From assembly GCF_014650435.1 (NCBI RefSeq), contig NZ_BMUY01000004.1:248001-312000 (forward strand): 64,000 nucleotides of DNA, read 5' to 3'. The translations under genes were made by a program, and so were the position numbers. Position 1 is the stretch's first letter, and every line of letters starts with the position of its first letter. Source of the DNA: Streptomyces tendae. GTDB lineage: Bacteria; Actinomycetota; Actinomycetes; Streptomycetales; Streptomycetaceae. The notes under the pieces are model-generated. The model was not told the origin of the DNA. It ran no database searches and saw nothing but the letters and a program-made list of their open reading frames with translations. Shown here in pieces: positions 41,337 to 50,211 of this stretch.

Positions 41337-43035
41337 TCAGCGGCCGCGGGCGAGCAGCAGGGTGACGTCGTCGGGCGGCGGGGTGGTGGGCAGGGTGCCG
41401 ATCACCGCCGTGCCCAGTTCCTCCAGGGAGGAGGCGCTCCCGGTCAGGGCGCGCCCCACCCGGTGCAGTCCGACCTCGATGTCCTGGTCGCGCTCCTCGA
41501 CGAGTCCGTCGGTGAACAGGGCGAGCAGGCTGCCCGCGGGCAGCTCCAACTCCGCGGTGGGGAAGGGCAGCAGGCCGACTCCGAGGGGAAGGCCGTGCGG
41601 CAGGTCCGGGAACGAGAAGTCGCCGCCCCGGTGCACGACGGCGGGCGGCGGATGCCCGGCCAGGGGCCAGCGTGCACCTCCGGGTCGCGGGGTCGTAGAC
41701 CGCGTAGACGCAGGTGGCGCTCATGGTCGCGACCTCCCTGCCGCCCTCCTCCTCGTCCTCGGTCAGCCGGATGAACGTCCGGTCGAGTCTGGTCAGCACC
41801 TCCCCCGGCGGCAGGTCGAGATCGGCGAGCGTGCGGATGGCCATGCCCAGGCGCCCCATGGTGGCCGCGGCGTTCACGCCGTGTCCGACCACGTCGCCCA
41901 CCACCAGTGCGAGCCGGCCGCCCGGCAGGCCGATGACGTCGAACCAGTCGCCGCCTACGCCTTCCTCCGGGTCCGCCGGAAGGTAGCGGGCGGCCACCTC
42001 CATGGCCGTTCCGCCGTGCACCCGGCGCGGCAGCAGACTGCGTTGGAGGGCGAGTGCGGTGTTGTGCTCCCGGGTGTAGCGGCGGGCGTTGTCCAGGCTC
42101 AGCGCCGCCCGGGCCACCAACTCCTCGGCCAGCAGCCGGTCGTTGTCGTCGAACGGCGTCGGATTCGAGGTACGGACGAAGACCGCCACGCCCAGCAGGA
42201 CGCCCCGGGCGTGGATCGGCAGGATCAGCAGCGAGTGCATGCCGAACTCACGGATCTTCGCGGCCCTCGCCGGGTCGTCGGCCAGCCATGCCTCGTGGGA
42301 GGGGTCGAGCACGGGTTGCAGCAGGGCGCGTCCCGAGGACAGCACCTGCATGAACGGCGAGGTCTCGGGGACGTAGACGACCTCGCCGTTCAGCCACAGG
42401 GACTCCGGGGAGCCGGTGTGGACCGAGGCCCTGCCCCCGCGCCGGAACTTGGGGACGCGCCCCTGGGAGCGGCCCAGCCGGTCGAGCGGCTCCTCGCCGA
42501 GCCGCACCGCCTCCGTCAGGTCGACGGTGACGTAGTCGGCGATCAACGGCACGGTGAATTCGGCCAGTTCCTGTGCCGTGCGCATGACGTCGAGGGTGGT
42601 GCCGACGCGGGTGCCGGCCTCGCTGACCACGGCCAGCCGGTCGCCCGCCCAGCGCCGGTCGGTGACGACCAGCATCAGCATGCACACGCCCAGCGTGCGG
42701 CCGTCGGTGTCGTGCAGGCGCACGAAGGAGGCCGAGAAGGCCCGGTCGCGGCGCTTGCCCGCTTCCACCGGGACCCGGTACTCACGGCCGGTGACGCAGC
42801 GGCCGGTGGTCAGCACCCTCCGTACGAGCGCCTCCAGTTCGTCGGCGTCGCCGGTCAGCGAGTCCCGCGGGCGACGGCCCAGCCGCCGCTCGCGGGCGAT
42901 GCCGTCGTAGCGTTCGAGGGTGTCGTTGACCCAGACGCACCGCAGGTCGGTGTTCCAGACGGCGAGCCCGACGACCGAGTCGGTCAGCAGGGCGTGCAGC
43001 GCCGGGCCCGCCTCGCCCTCCGGGATCCCGCTCAC
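41337..43035 (-). pseudogene. PAS-GAF-SpoIIE phosphatase with a +1 frameshift in the catalytic domain
   Basis: Frame 1 from GTG 43035 encodes a PAS-like domain (residues about 10-125, VVGLAVWNTDLRCVWVND), a GAF domain (about 140-330) and most of a SpoIIE PP2C domain (LQRSLLPRR, GGDWFDVIGLP, GDVVGHGVNAAATMGRL). After VYDPATRRCTLA it becomes nonsense. The rest of the domain (HPPPAVVHRGGDFSFPDLPHG, LLALFTDGLVEERD, DDVTLLLARGR) continues in another frame to 41337. Dropping one G from the GGGG run at 41663-41666 restores a continuous 565-aa protein reading RCTLALAGHPPPAVV. It is either a real inactivation or a sequencing error. It lies 13 bp after the chloroperoxidase-like gene. Confidence 0.85.
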
Positions 43036-43048
43036 GCCGGCTCCCGGG

Positions 43049-43879
43049 CTACGACTTCACGAAGGCCAGGAGGTCCGGGTTGATGACCTCCGGGTGCGTC
43101 GCGTGCATGCCGTGCGGGAATCCCTCGTACGTCTTCAGGGTGCCGTTCTGGGCCAGTTCGGCGGACAGCGGCCCCGCGTCGGCGTAGGGCACGACCTGGT
43201 CGTCCGTGCCGTGCGCGGCGAGGAGCGGTACCCGGATCTGCTTCAGGTCCTCGGTGAAGTCGGTCTCGGAGAACGCCTTGATGCACTCGTAGTGCGCGTT
43301 GGCCGCGCCCCTCATCCCCTGCCGCCACCAGTTGTCGATGAGGCCCTGGGACACCTTCGCACCCTCCCTGTTGAAGCCGTAGAACGGTCCGGAGGGCACC
43401 TCGATGTAGAACTGCGCGCGATTGGCGGCGAGGGCGGCGCGGAACTCGTCGAAGACCTCGATCGGCGTACCTCCCGGGTTGGACGCGGACTTGACCATCA
43501 CCGGCGGCACGGCGCTGAGCAGTACGGCCTTCGCCACCCGGCCCGGCTCGGCCCGCGCCACGTAGCGCGCGACCTCGCCGCCGCCGGTCGAGTGCCCGAT
43601 GTGCACGGCGTCCCGCAGGTCGAGCGCCTCGGTCACGGCGGCGACGTCGGCGGCGTAGGTGTCCATGTCGTGGCCGATCGACGGCTGGCCGGACCGTCCG
43701 TGACCGCGGCGGTCGTGGGCGATCACGCGGTAGCCGTGCGAGAGGAAGTACAGCATCTGGTTGTCCCAGTCGTCGGCGCTGAGGGGCCAGCCGTGATGGA
43801 ACACGATCGGCTGTCCGTCGCGCGGCCCCCAGTCCTTGTAGAAGATGTCCGTGCCGTCGGAGGTGGCGACCTTACCCAT
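43049..43879 (-). CDS. non-heme chloroperoxidase-like alpha/beta hydrolase
   Basis: 276 aa cofactor-free alpha/beta hydrolase. Characteristic are [39 protein letters not shown] (in outline), the nucleophile Ser in [15 protein letters not shown], Asp in [12 protein letters not shown] and His in [12 protein letters not shown]. The haloperoxidase activity of this group is a perhydrolase side reaction; the natural role is often ester or lactone hydrolysis. ATG 43879 is 119 bp from the divergent GlxA-like regulator. The frameshifted phosphatase follows at once on the same strand. Confidence 0.9.
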   Translation of the reverse strand: MGKVATSDGTDIFYKDWGPRDGQPIVFHHGWPLSADDWDNQMLYFLSHGYRVIAHDRRGHGRSGQPSIGHDMDTYAADVAAVTEALDLRDAVHIGHSTGGGEVARYVARAEPGRVAKAVLLSAVPPVMVKSASNPGGTPIEVFDEFRAALAANRAQFYIEVPSGPFYGFNREGAKVSQGLIDNWWRQGMRGAANAHYECIKAFSETDFTEDLKQIRVPLLAAHGTDDQVVPYADAGPLSAELAQNGTLKTYEGFPHGMHATHPEVINPDLLAFVKS

Positions 43880-43997
43880 GGCTGATCCTTCCGCGTGTGC
43901 GACTGATCCCCGCCCGCCACCTTACGCCGATAACCGACATACCTCATTTTTCACTCATACTGACCAGGTCTTGAAGAACCGAATGGCGGAGGAAGCA

Positions 43998-44966
43998 ATG
44001 GCAGCGGGACCGCACAGGGTGGGCGTCCTCGTGTTCGACGGCATGAAGCTGCTCGACCTGTCGGGACCGGCGGAGGTCTTCAGCGAGGCCAACCGGTTCG
44101 GCGCCGACTACCGCCTGAGCATCGTCTCGCCGGACGGGTCGCCGGTGTCCTCGTCCATCGGCATGCGGGTGCCGGCGGACACCGGCGCACAGGCCGCCGC
44201 GGCCTACGACACCCTGGTCGTGGTCGGCGGCGACGCGTTGCCCGCCTCCCCCGTCGACCCCGCTCTCGGCGCGGCCGCGAAGGCCCTGGCACACCGGGCG
44301 GGGCGCGTCGCCTCGGTGTGCACCGGCGCCTTCGTCCTGGGCGCGGCGGGCCTCCTGGAAGGCAGGCGCGCGACGACGCACTGGCAGCACACCGACGCAC
44401 TGGCGCGCCGGTGCCCGGCGACCCGGGTCGAGCCGGACGCGCTGTTCGTGAAGGACGGCACCACGTACACGTCCGCCGGCGTGACCGCGGGCATCGACCT
44501 CGCACTCGCCCTGCTGGAGGAGGACCACGGTCCCTCGCTGGCCCGTCGGGTCGCCCGCTCGCTGGTGGTGTACATGCAACGGGCCGGCGGCCAGTCCCAG
44601 TTCTCCGCCTCGCTCCAGGGTCCGGCTCCCCGGACCCCGGTGCTGCGTCTGGTCCAGGAGGCGGTGCAGGGCGACCCGACGGCGGACCACGGCCTGGAGG
44701 CCCTGGCCGCGCGCGTGCGGGTCAGTCCACGCCATCTGACGCGCATGTTCCGCACCGAGCTGGACACGACGCCGGCGAAGTACGTCGAACTGGTCCGCTT
44801 CGACCTGGCCAAGGCCCTGCTCGACGCCGGGCACAACGCCACCGAGGCGGCCACCCGATCGGGCTTTCCCAGTTACGAGAGTCTGCGCCGCGCCTTCGCC
44901 CGGCACCTGGGCCTGTCCCCCATCCGCTACCAGCAGCGCTTCGCCACCACCGCGCGGGAGTCATGA
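43998..44966 (+). CDS. GlxA-type regulator: DJ-1/PfpI domain fused to AraC HTH
   Basis: 322 aa. Residues 1-170 form a DJ-1/PfpI-like domain (VGVLVFDGMKLLDLSGPAEVFSEANRF, VVVGGD, VASVCTGAFVLGAAGLLEGRRATTHW) including a Cys at the nucleophile elbow. The C terminus is a double AraC HTH (LEALAARVRVSPRHLTRMFRTEL, ATRSGFPSYESLRRAFARHLGLSPIRYQQRF). ATG 43998 is chosen because GGAGG lies five bases upstream; ATG 43983 contains that site. It probably controls the divergent hydrolase and/or the downstream HD gene, 100 bp away. Confidence 0.87.
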   Translation: MAAGPHRVGVLVFDGMKLLDLSGPAEVFSEANRFGADYRLSIVSPDGSPVSSSIGMRVPADTGAQAAAAYDTLVVVGGDALPASPVDPALGAAAKALAHRAGRVASVCTGAFVLGAAGLLEGRRATTHWQHTDALARRCPATRVEPDALFVKDGTTYTSAGVTAGIDLALALLEEDHGPSLARRVARSLVVYMQRAGGQSQFSASLQGPAPRTPVLRLVQEAVQGDPTADHGLEALAARVRVSPRHLTRMFRTELDTTPAKYVELVRFDLAKALLDAGHNATEAATRSGFPSYESLRRAFARHLGLSPIRYQQRFATTARES

Positions 44967-45066
44967 CCGGTTTCGAGGACACCCGGCCATCGGGGAGCGG
45001 ACACGGCCCGGCCGTCCGGCACAGGGTGGGAACCGACACGACAGGCACCGACCCGTGAGGACCGCC

Positions 45067-45705
45067 ATGACCGAGACCATCGCCGGAGTCGACGTCCCCG
45101 ACAGCTCGCTCGCCCGGGAGGCGACCGAACTCGTCCGTGACACCACACCGCCCCTGATCTTCCACCACTCGCGGCGCGTCTACCTGTTCGGCAGCCTCCA
45201 GGCCGCCGCCCTGGGTCTGCGCCCTGACCCCGAGCTGCTGTACGTCGCCGCGCTCTTCCACGACACCGGCCTGGTGCCTCAGTACCGCAGCGACGACCAG
45301 CGCTTCGAGATGGACGGCGCGGACCAGGCGCGGGCGTTCCTGCTGGCCCACGGCGTGCCCGAGGCCGACGCGGGCACCGTGTGGACGGCCGTCGCGCTGC
45401 ACACCACCCCCGAGGTCCCCTACAAGCTGGCACCGGAGATCGCGGCGACCACCGCGGGCGTCGAGACGGACGTGCTCGGCCTGCACCTGAGCCGCATCAC
45501 CCGGGCGGAGATCGACGCGGTCACCGCCGTCCACCCCCGCCCGGACTTCAAGAAGCAGATCCTCCAGGCGTTCACGGACGGGTTCAGGCACCGTCCGGAC
45601 ACCACCTTCGGCACGGTGAACGCGGACGTCCTGGAGCACTTCGTGCCGGGCTTCCGGCGCACGGACTTCGTCGAGGTGATCGAGAACTCCGCCTGGCCGG
45701 AGTGA
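45067..45705 (+). CDS. HD domain phosphohydrolase, cyanamide-hydratase-like
   Basis: 212 aa metal-dependent HD-domain protein. The metal ligands are visible: His in LIFHHSRRVYLFG, HD in YVAALFHDTGL, and His in WTAVALHTTPEVP. This layout resembles HD proteins of the cyanamide hydratase group that sit beside GlxA-type regulators. The natural substrate is unknown. ATG 45067 follows GAGG by eight bases; GTG 45055 is possible. It is probably controlled by the upstream regulator. Confidence 0.82.
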   Translation: MTETIAGVDVPDSSLAREATELVRDTTPPLIFHHSRRVYLFGSLQAAALGLRPDPELLYVAALFHDTGLVPQYRSDDQRFEMDGADQARAFLLAHGVPEADAGTVWTAVALHTTPEVPYKLAPEIAATTAGVETDVLGLHLSRITRAEIDAVTAVHPRPDFKKQILQAFTDGFRHRPDTTFGTVNADVLEHFVPGFRRTDFVEVIENSAWPE

Positions 45706-45718
45706 CCCCGCTCCCGGT

Positions 45719-46696
45719 CTACGGCGCGGGGTTCCTGCGCGGGGACAGGGTGGCGTTGGGGAGCGCCGGCGCCGGGAGCCGGTCGCCGGGGTAGCCCTCG
45801 ACCCGGCCGAAGCGCTCGGACTCGTTCTCCCAGTCCGTGCGGGCGGCCGCGACCTCGTCGTGGGTGCGCCCGACGAAGTTCCACCACATGACGAGCTCCT
45901 CGTCGAAGGGCGGGCCGCCGAGCAGCAGGGCCCGGGCGGTCCCGGAGCTCTCGTTGGTCAGCGCGAGCGTGTGCCGTTCCGGTGCGGCGTACGCCAGTCC
46001 GGCGGGGCGTACGGCCGTGCCGTCGACGCGTACGTCGCCGGTGTCGACGAGGACGCCGTGCTCGAAGCCGGGATCGACGTCCAGGGTCACCGCGGCGCCC
46101 GGGGCCAGGGTCACCTCGGCGCCCAGCAGGGGCGTGAAGGTGTCGACCGGCGAGGTGTCCCCGGCGAGCGAGCCGAGGAAGACGCGCGCCTCGCCGCCGT
46201 CCAGGGCCACCGGGGCGGGCACGTGGTGCTGGAAGTCCGGGGCGGTGTCGCGGTGCTCCGCGGGCAGCGCCACCCAGAGCTGGACGCCGTGCAGGACCGT
46301 GGTGTCGGGCGTGGACACCTCGGAGTGGCTGATGCCGCGGCCGCCCGTCATCAGGTTCACCTCGCCCGGTCTGACGTACGCGTGGCTGCCCAGGCTGTCC
46401 CGGTGCTCGATCACCCCGCTGAACAGCCAGCTGACCGTCTGGAGGCCGATGTGCGGATGGGGAGGGACGTTCATGCCGCCCGACTCCGAGACCGCGTCGG
46501 GTCCGTAGTGGTCGGCGAAGCACCAGGCTCCGATCAGCGTCCGGGCCCGTTGGGGCAGGGTGCGGCGCACCGTCATGGCGCGCGGCCCGCCGAGCGGGAC
46601 CTCCCGCGCGGTCAGGATCTCCACACCGGCGGCGGGTGTGCCGTTCTCCCGTGCCCCGCACCCGACTTCGGCGGGATGCGCTTCCGTGTTGCTCAC
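45719..46696 (-). CDS. pirin family protein
   Basis: 325 aa bicupin. The N-terminal pirin signature is present: LIGAWCFADHYGPD, MNVPPHPHIGLQTVSWLFSGVIEHRDSLGSHAYVRPGEVNLMTGGRGISHSEVS in outline, with the metal His and Glu ligands. Bacterial pirins have quercetinase or redox-sensing roles. GTG 46696 is chosen with GGGAGGAC upstream; ATG 46774 would run through the operator. It is divergent from an AhpD-like protein, a pairing I have often seen in Streptomyces, suggesting a joint oxidative-stress function. Confidence 0.88.
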   Translation of the reverse strand: MSNTEAHPAEVGCGARENGTPAAGVEILTAREVPLGGPRAMTVRRTLPQRARTLIGAWCFADHYGPDAVSESGGMNVPPHPHIGLQTVSWLFSGVIEHRDSLGSHAYVRPGEVNLMTGGRGISHSEVSTPDTTVLHGVQLWVALPAEHRDTAPDFQHHVPAPVALDGGEARVFLGSLAGDTSPVDTFTPLLGAEVTLAPGAAVTLDVDPGFEHGVLVDTGDVRVDGTAVRPAGLAYAAPERHTLALTNESSGTARALLLGGPPFDEELVMWWNFVGRTHDEVAAARTDWENESERFGRVEGYPGDRLPAPALPNATLSPRRNPAP

Positions 46697-46720
46697 CGCT
46701 TCGTCCTCCCACTCGCCCCT

Positions 46721-46735
46721 GAAAGTTTCACTTTC
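46721..46735. promoter_or_regulatory. inverted repeat between pirin and AhpD-like genes
   Basis: GAAAGT-TTC-ACTTTC, six-base perfect arms with a three-base spacer, in an AT-rich island of the 101-bp divergent gap. It overlaps likely promoters on both sides. No regulator gene is adjacent, so the binding protein is unknown. Confidence 0.6.
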
Positions 46736-46797
46736 AACTTCTATGGTTCGATGATAGGACGTGACGAACGCCAAGGCGCAACGGAGGGCACCCCCGC

Positions 46798-47310
46798 ATG
46801 ACGCAGACGCCTGTACGCACCGATGCAGACACCGCCGGAAGTACCGGAGAGCGACGCGTGTTCATCGACAAGCAGAGCCCCGAGGCATACAACGCACTGC
46901 GCGCCACGGCGGAGGCCGTTCGAGGCGTCGCCGCGGCGGCCGGACTCGACCGGACCCTCGTGGAACTGGTCAACATCCGCGTCTCCCAGCTCAACGCCTG
47001 CGCCTACTGCCTCAACGTGCACACCAGGGCCGCGCTGCGGGGCGGTGAGACGACCCAGCGGCTCGGGGTGCTGCCGGCCTGGCGCGACACCGAGCTGTTC
47101 TCGCCCGCCGAACGCGCCGCGCTCGCCCTCGCCGAGGCCACCACGCATCCCGCCGACGCGAGCGCGCAGAGCGCCGCGTACGCGCAGGCGCGGGGCGTCC
47201 TGTCGGAGGACCAGATCTCCGCGGTGATCTGGGTGGCGATCAGCATCAACGCCTTCAACCGGGTCTCCGTCCTCAGCAAGCACCCGGTGCGCGGCGCTTC
47301 ACCCGCCTGA
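46798..47310 (+). CDS. carboxymuconolactone decarboxylase / AhpD-like protein
   Basis: 170 aa, cytosolic, helical. The AhpD-like redox motif is CAYCLNVH, with a Glu (VELVNIRVSQLNACAYC) and His nearby as in alkylhydroperoxidase-like family members. The segment LALAEATTHPADAS follows. It probably reduces peroxides or acts on a related substrate. ATG 46798 is chosen. It is divergent from pirin, sharing a small intergenic operator. Confidence 0.9.
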   Translation: MTQTPVRTDADTAGSTGERRVFIDKQSPEAYNALRATAEAVRGVAAAAGLDRTLVELVNIRVSQLNACAYCLNVHTRAALRGGETTQRLGVLPAWRDTELFSPAERAALALAEATTHPADASAQSAAYAQARGVLSEDQISAVIWVAISINAFNRVSVLSKHPVRGASPA

Positions 47311-47440
47311 CCGCCGGGTGATCCGAATGGCACCGCCCGGCCGTGCGTGGAATCGTGGACGGACGGCATCCACGGATGCGCACTGACAAGGACACGAACA
47401 CGGACACGCACCGAGCAGACGTCTTCCGAAGGAGGCACGC

Positions 47441-47518
47441 ATGTCCTCGAAGCGACGCCGGAAGAAGAAGGCCCGCCGCAACCACCCCGCCAACCACGGC
47501 CGGCGGCCCCAGTCCTAG
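47441..47518 (+). CDS. bL37-like small ribosomal protein (25 aa)
   Basis: A 26-codon frame from ATG 47441 to TAG 47516-47518 with a near-perfect AAGGAGG five bases upstream of the start. The product is strongly basic (SSKRRRKKKARR) and ends ANHGRRPQS. This matches the actinobacterial large-subunit protein bL37, whose Mycobacterium form I recall as a 24-residue Lys/Arg-rich peptide ending ANHGKRPNA. The ending is the discriminating feature. It is unlinked to other ribosomal genes, standing between the AhpD-like and VOC genes. It may be the main bL37 copy or a second copy. Confidence 0.8.
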   Translation: MSSKRRRKKKARRNHPANHGRRPQS

Positions 47519-47549
47519 GACAACCTGCCCGCAGACCGGAGATGACTCC

Positions 47550-47942
47550 ATGAAGATCCACCTCACCAGTGTCTTCGTCGACGATCAGGCCCACGCTCTG
47601 CGCTTCTACACCGAGGCGCTGGGCTTCCTGAAGAAGCACGACGTGCCGGTGGGGGCGGGCGGGGACCGGTGGCTGACCGTGGTCTCGCCCGAGGCGCCCG
47701 AAGGGACCGAGCTGCTGCTCGAACCCTCCGCCCATCCCGCGGTGCGGCCGTACCGGACGGCGCTGGCCGAGGACGGCATCCCGGCCGCCTCCTTCGCCGT
47801 GGACGACGTACGGGCGGAGTACGACAGGCTGCGCGGCCTCGGGGTGCACTTCACCCAGGAGCCGCTGGAGACGGGCGCGGTCACCACGGCCGTCCTCGAC
47901 GACACCTGCGGCAACCTGATCCAGATCATGCAGGTCCGGTAG
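47550..47942 (+). CDS. VOC superfamily protein (glyoxalase-like)
   Basis: 130 aa, one pair of VOC beta-alpha-beta-beta-beta modules: MKIHLTSVFVDDQAHALRFYTEALGF at the start, WLTVVSPEAPEGTELLLEP, and TTAVLDDTCGNLIQIMQ at the end with the usual Glu replaced by Gln. ATG 47550 lies 31 bp after the bL37-like gene. Members include glyoxalases, fosfomycin-type resistance proteins and dioxygenases; the substrate here is unknown. The neighbouring small ribosomal gene gives no clue. Confidence 0.85.
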   Translation: MKIHLTSVFVDDQAHALRFYTEALGFLKKHDVPVGAGGDRWLTVVSPEAPEGTELLLEPSAHPAVRPYRTALAEDGIPAASFAVDDVRAEYDRLRGLGVHFTQEPLETGAVTTAVLDDTCGNLIQIMQVR

Positions 47943-47968
47943 CGGACGGGGGCCGGGCCGCGCGTCCG

Positions 47969-48376
47969 CTACGTCCCGGCCGTCGCGTTCTCGATCCGGT
48001 CGGCCAGGGTCGCGGCGAACTCCTCCGCGCGCGCCAGCCGGGTGCGCAGGTCGGCGACCCGCTGCCGGGCCGCCCGCTCGAAGCCGCGCACCCGCTCCAG
48101 GAGCCGCTCGCGTTCGTCCGCGGACAGCTCGTCACCGAGGTCCAGGCGGTCGGTCGCCTCCAGGAGGGCGCGCATCTCGTCCAGGGTGAAGCCGAGCGGC
48201 TTCATACGGCGTACGACCATGAGGCGGGCGACGTCGGCCTCGGTGTACAGCCGGAAGCCGCCCTGGGAGCGGGCGGACGGGACGACCAGGCCCGTCTCCT
48301 CGTAGTGCCGGATCGTGCGCAGCGACAACTCGGTCCTGGACGCCACCTCGCCGATCTGCATGTGCCCGCCGTTCAC
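47969..48376 (-). CDS. MerR family transcriptional regulator
   Basis: 135 aa. The MerR HTH is MQIGEVASRTELSLRTIRHYEETGLVVPSARSQGGFRLYTEADVARL in outline, followed by LMVVRRMKPLGFTLDEMRALL and a coiled-coil helix. No C-terminal metal-binding Cys cluster is present. GTG 48376 has GAGGAAGG seven bases upstream; ATG 48361 is the alternative. It is divergent from a SulP transporter gene with a 20-bp palindrome between them, so it probably activates that gene. Confidence 0.87.
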   Translation of the reverse strand: MNGGHMQIGEVASRTELSLRTIRHYEETGLVVPSARSQGGFRLYTEADVARLMVVRRMKPLGFTLDEMRALLEATDRLDLGDELSADERERLLERVRGFERAARQRVADLRTRLARAEEFAATLADRIENATAGT

Positions 48377-48428
48377 GCCCGCGCCTTCCTCCTCGTCCGT
48401 CCCGCCGTCGTCGGGACGGCCGGGATCC

Positions 48429-48448
48429 CTACCGTAACGTTAGGGTAG
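48429..48448. promoter_or_regulatory. MerR-type operator upstream of the SulP gene
   Basis: CTACCGTAACGTTAGGGTAG, a 20-bp palindrome with one mismatched pair, centred on AACGTT. It lies 53 bp from the MerR start and about 260 bp before the SulP start. MerR regulators commonly bind such a site between -35 and -10 elements. The 48377-48691 gap otherwise holds a possible 12-codon leader ORF and no clear gene. Confidence 0.7.
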
Positions 48449-48492
48449 AGTTGCCGGGTCCCGTACCGACGCCGGCAGGAGAGAGCGAGCGC

Positions 48493-48531
48493 ATGCCGAT
48501 GATGCCCCGCGCCGCCGCCTGTCCGCCGTGA
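48493..48531 (+). CDS. possible leader peptide upstream of the SulP transporter
   Basis: A 13-codon frame encodes MPMMPRAAACPP, with AGGAG 11 bases upstream of the ATG. It lies just downstream of the MerR-type operator and 160-200 bp before the SulP start. Streptomyces sulfur-assimilation genes are often preceded by short leader ORFs with Cys codons; this one has a single Cys. It is speculative: no attenuator hairpin was worked out. Confidence 0.3.
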   Translation: MPMMPRAAACPP

Positions 48532-48661
48532 TGCTTCGCCACTGAGCGGCGCGGCGTCCGCCTGTCGGCGCGCCGTCTCCACCCGTTCGGTCCGCCGACG
48601 CGCGGGCCTCGCGCACGGCCGGTCCGGCTCTCGCGCTCCCCCGCACGCCCCTCGCCGCCGG

Positions 48662-50197
48662 GTGTGCCCGACCACGACAGGTACCTCCCTCTTGTCTGCT
48701 GACGTGCTCTCCCCCGCCGCGCGCCTGCGCGGCCTCAAGCCCGACTGGATCTCCGACCCGAAGGTGTGGCGCACCGAGGTCCTCGCCGGACTCGTCGTCG
48801 CCCTCGCCCTGGTCCCCGAGGCCATCTCCTTCTCGATCATCGCCGGGGTCGATCCGGAGATCGGCCTGTTCGCCGCGTTCACCATGGCCGTCACCATCTC
48901 GATCGTCGGCGGCCGGCGCGCGATGATCTCCGCGGCCACGGGTGCCGTCGCCCTGGTGATCGCCCCGTTGAACCGTGAGCACGGGCTCGGGTACCTCGTC
49001 GCGGCGGTCATACTCGCCGGTGTCTTCCAGGTGGTCCTCGGCGCGCTCGGGGTGGCCAGACTGATGCGCTTCGTGCCGCGCTCGGTGATGACCGGCTTCG
49101 TCAACGCCCTGGCCATCCTCATCTTCATGGCGCAGGTGCCCGAGATGACCGACGTGCCCTGGCCCGTGTACCCGCTCGTCGTGGCGGGCCTGGTGCTGAT
49201 GGTGTTCTTCCCCAGGATCACCAGGGTGGTCCCGGCGCCGCTGGTATCCATCGTCATCCTGACGGTCGTCACCGTGGCGGCCGGCATCGCGGTACCCACC
49301 GTCGGCGACAAGGGGGAGCTGCCCCACGCGCTGCCGGTGCCGGGGCTGCCGGACGTGCCGTTCACGCTCGACACGCTGACGACCGTCGCCCCGTACGCGC
49401 TCGCCATGGCGCTGGTCGGGCTCATGGAGTCGCTGATGACGGCCAAGCTGGTGGACGACATCACGGACACCCACTCCGACAAGACCCGCGAGTCGATCGG
49501 TCAGGGCGTCGCCAACATCGTCACCGGCTTCTTCGGCGGCATGGGCGGCTGCGCCATGATCGGCCAGACGATGATCAACGTGAAGGTGTCCGGCGCGCGC
49601 ACCCGCCTGTCCACGTTCCTGGCGGGTTCGTTCCTGATGGTCCTGTGCATCGTCTTCGGCCCGGTCGTGTCCGACATCCCGATGGCCGCCCTGGTCGCGG
49701 TGATGGTCATGGTGTCGTTCACGACGTTCGACTGGCACTCCGTCGCTCCGCGGACCCTGCGGCGGATGCCCGCCGGCGAGATCCTCGTCATGGTGGTCAC
49801 CGTCGCCGTCGTGGTCGCCACCAGCAACCTCGCCATCGGCGTCGTGGTCGGGTCCGTCACCGCCATGGTGATCTTCGCCAGGCGGGTGGCGCACCTCGCC
49901 GACGTCACCTCCGTCACCGACCCGGACGGCGGCCAGGTCGTCTACTCCGTCACCGGCGAGCTGTTCTTCGCCTCCAGCAACGACCTCGTCACGCGCTTCG
50001 ACTACGCCGGCGACCCCGACCAGGTCGTCATCGACCTGTCCGCCACCCACATCTGGGACGCCTCGTCCGTCGCCGCACTGGACGCGATCGAGACCAAGTA
50101 CGCGCAGCGCGGCAAGCGCGTCGAGATCGTCGGCCTCAACGAGCACAGCACCCTGATGCGCGAGCGGCTGGGCGGCACACTCGCCGGAAACCACTGA
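48662..50197 (+). CDS. SulP family anion transporter with STAS domain
   Basis: 511 aa. About 12 hydrophobic segments form the SulP core: VLAGLVVALALVPEAISFSIIAGVDPEIGLFAAF, FVPRSVMTGFVNALAILIF, NIVTGFFGGMGGCAMIGQTMINVKVSGARTRLSTFLAG (in outline). The cytoplasmic C terminus is a STAS domain (VTGELFFASSNDL, VVIDLSATHIWDASSVAALDAIETKY). The real start may be TTG 48692 or GTG 48704, because the first ten residues are unlike the family. It transports sulfate, bicarbonate or another anion. The divergent MerR gene likely regulates it. Confidence 0.88.
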   Translation: MCPTTTGTSLLSADVLSPAARLRGLKPDWISDPKVWRTEVLAGLVVALALVPEAISFSIIAGVDPEIGLFAAFTMAVTISIVGGRRAMISAATGAVALVIAPLNREHGLGYLVAAVILAGVFQVVLGALGVARLMRFVPRSVMTGFVNALAILIFMAQVPEMTDVPWPVYPLVVAGLVLMVFFPRITRVVPAPLVSIVILTVVTVAAGIAVPTVGDKGELPHALPVPGLPDVPFTLDTLTTVAPYALAMALVGLMESLMTAKLVDDITDTHSDKTRESIGQGVANIVTGFFGGMGGCAMIGQTMINVKVSGARTRLSTFLAGSFLMVLCIVFGPVVSDIPMAALVAVMVMVSFTTFDWHSVAPRTLRRMPAGEILVMVVTVAVVVATSNLAIGVVVGSVTAMVIFARRVAHLADVTSVTDPDGGQVVYSVTGELFFASSNDLVTRFDYAGDPDQVVIDLSATHIWDASSVAALDAIETKYAQRGKRVEIVGLNEHSTLMRERLGGTLAGNH

Positions 50198-50211
50198 CCG
50201 TCCCGCCGACG

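Noticed and set aside
43879..43998. Operator between the chloroperoxidase-like gene and the GlxA regulator
   Set aside because: The region is AT-rich with CATACCTCAT and CTCATACTG elements, but I could not find convincing symmetry or repeats.
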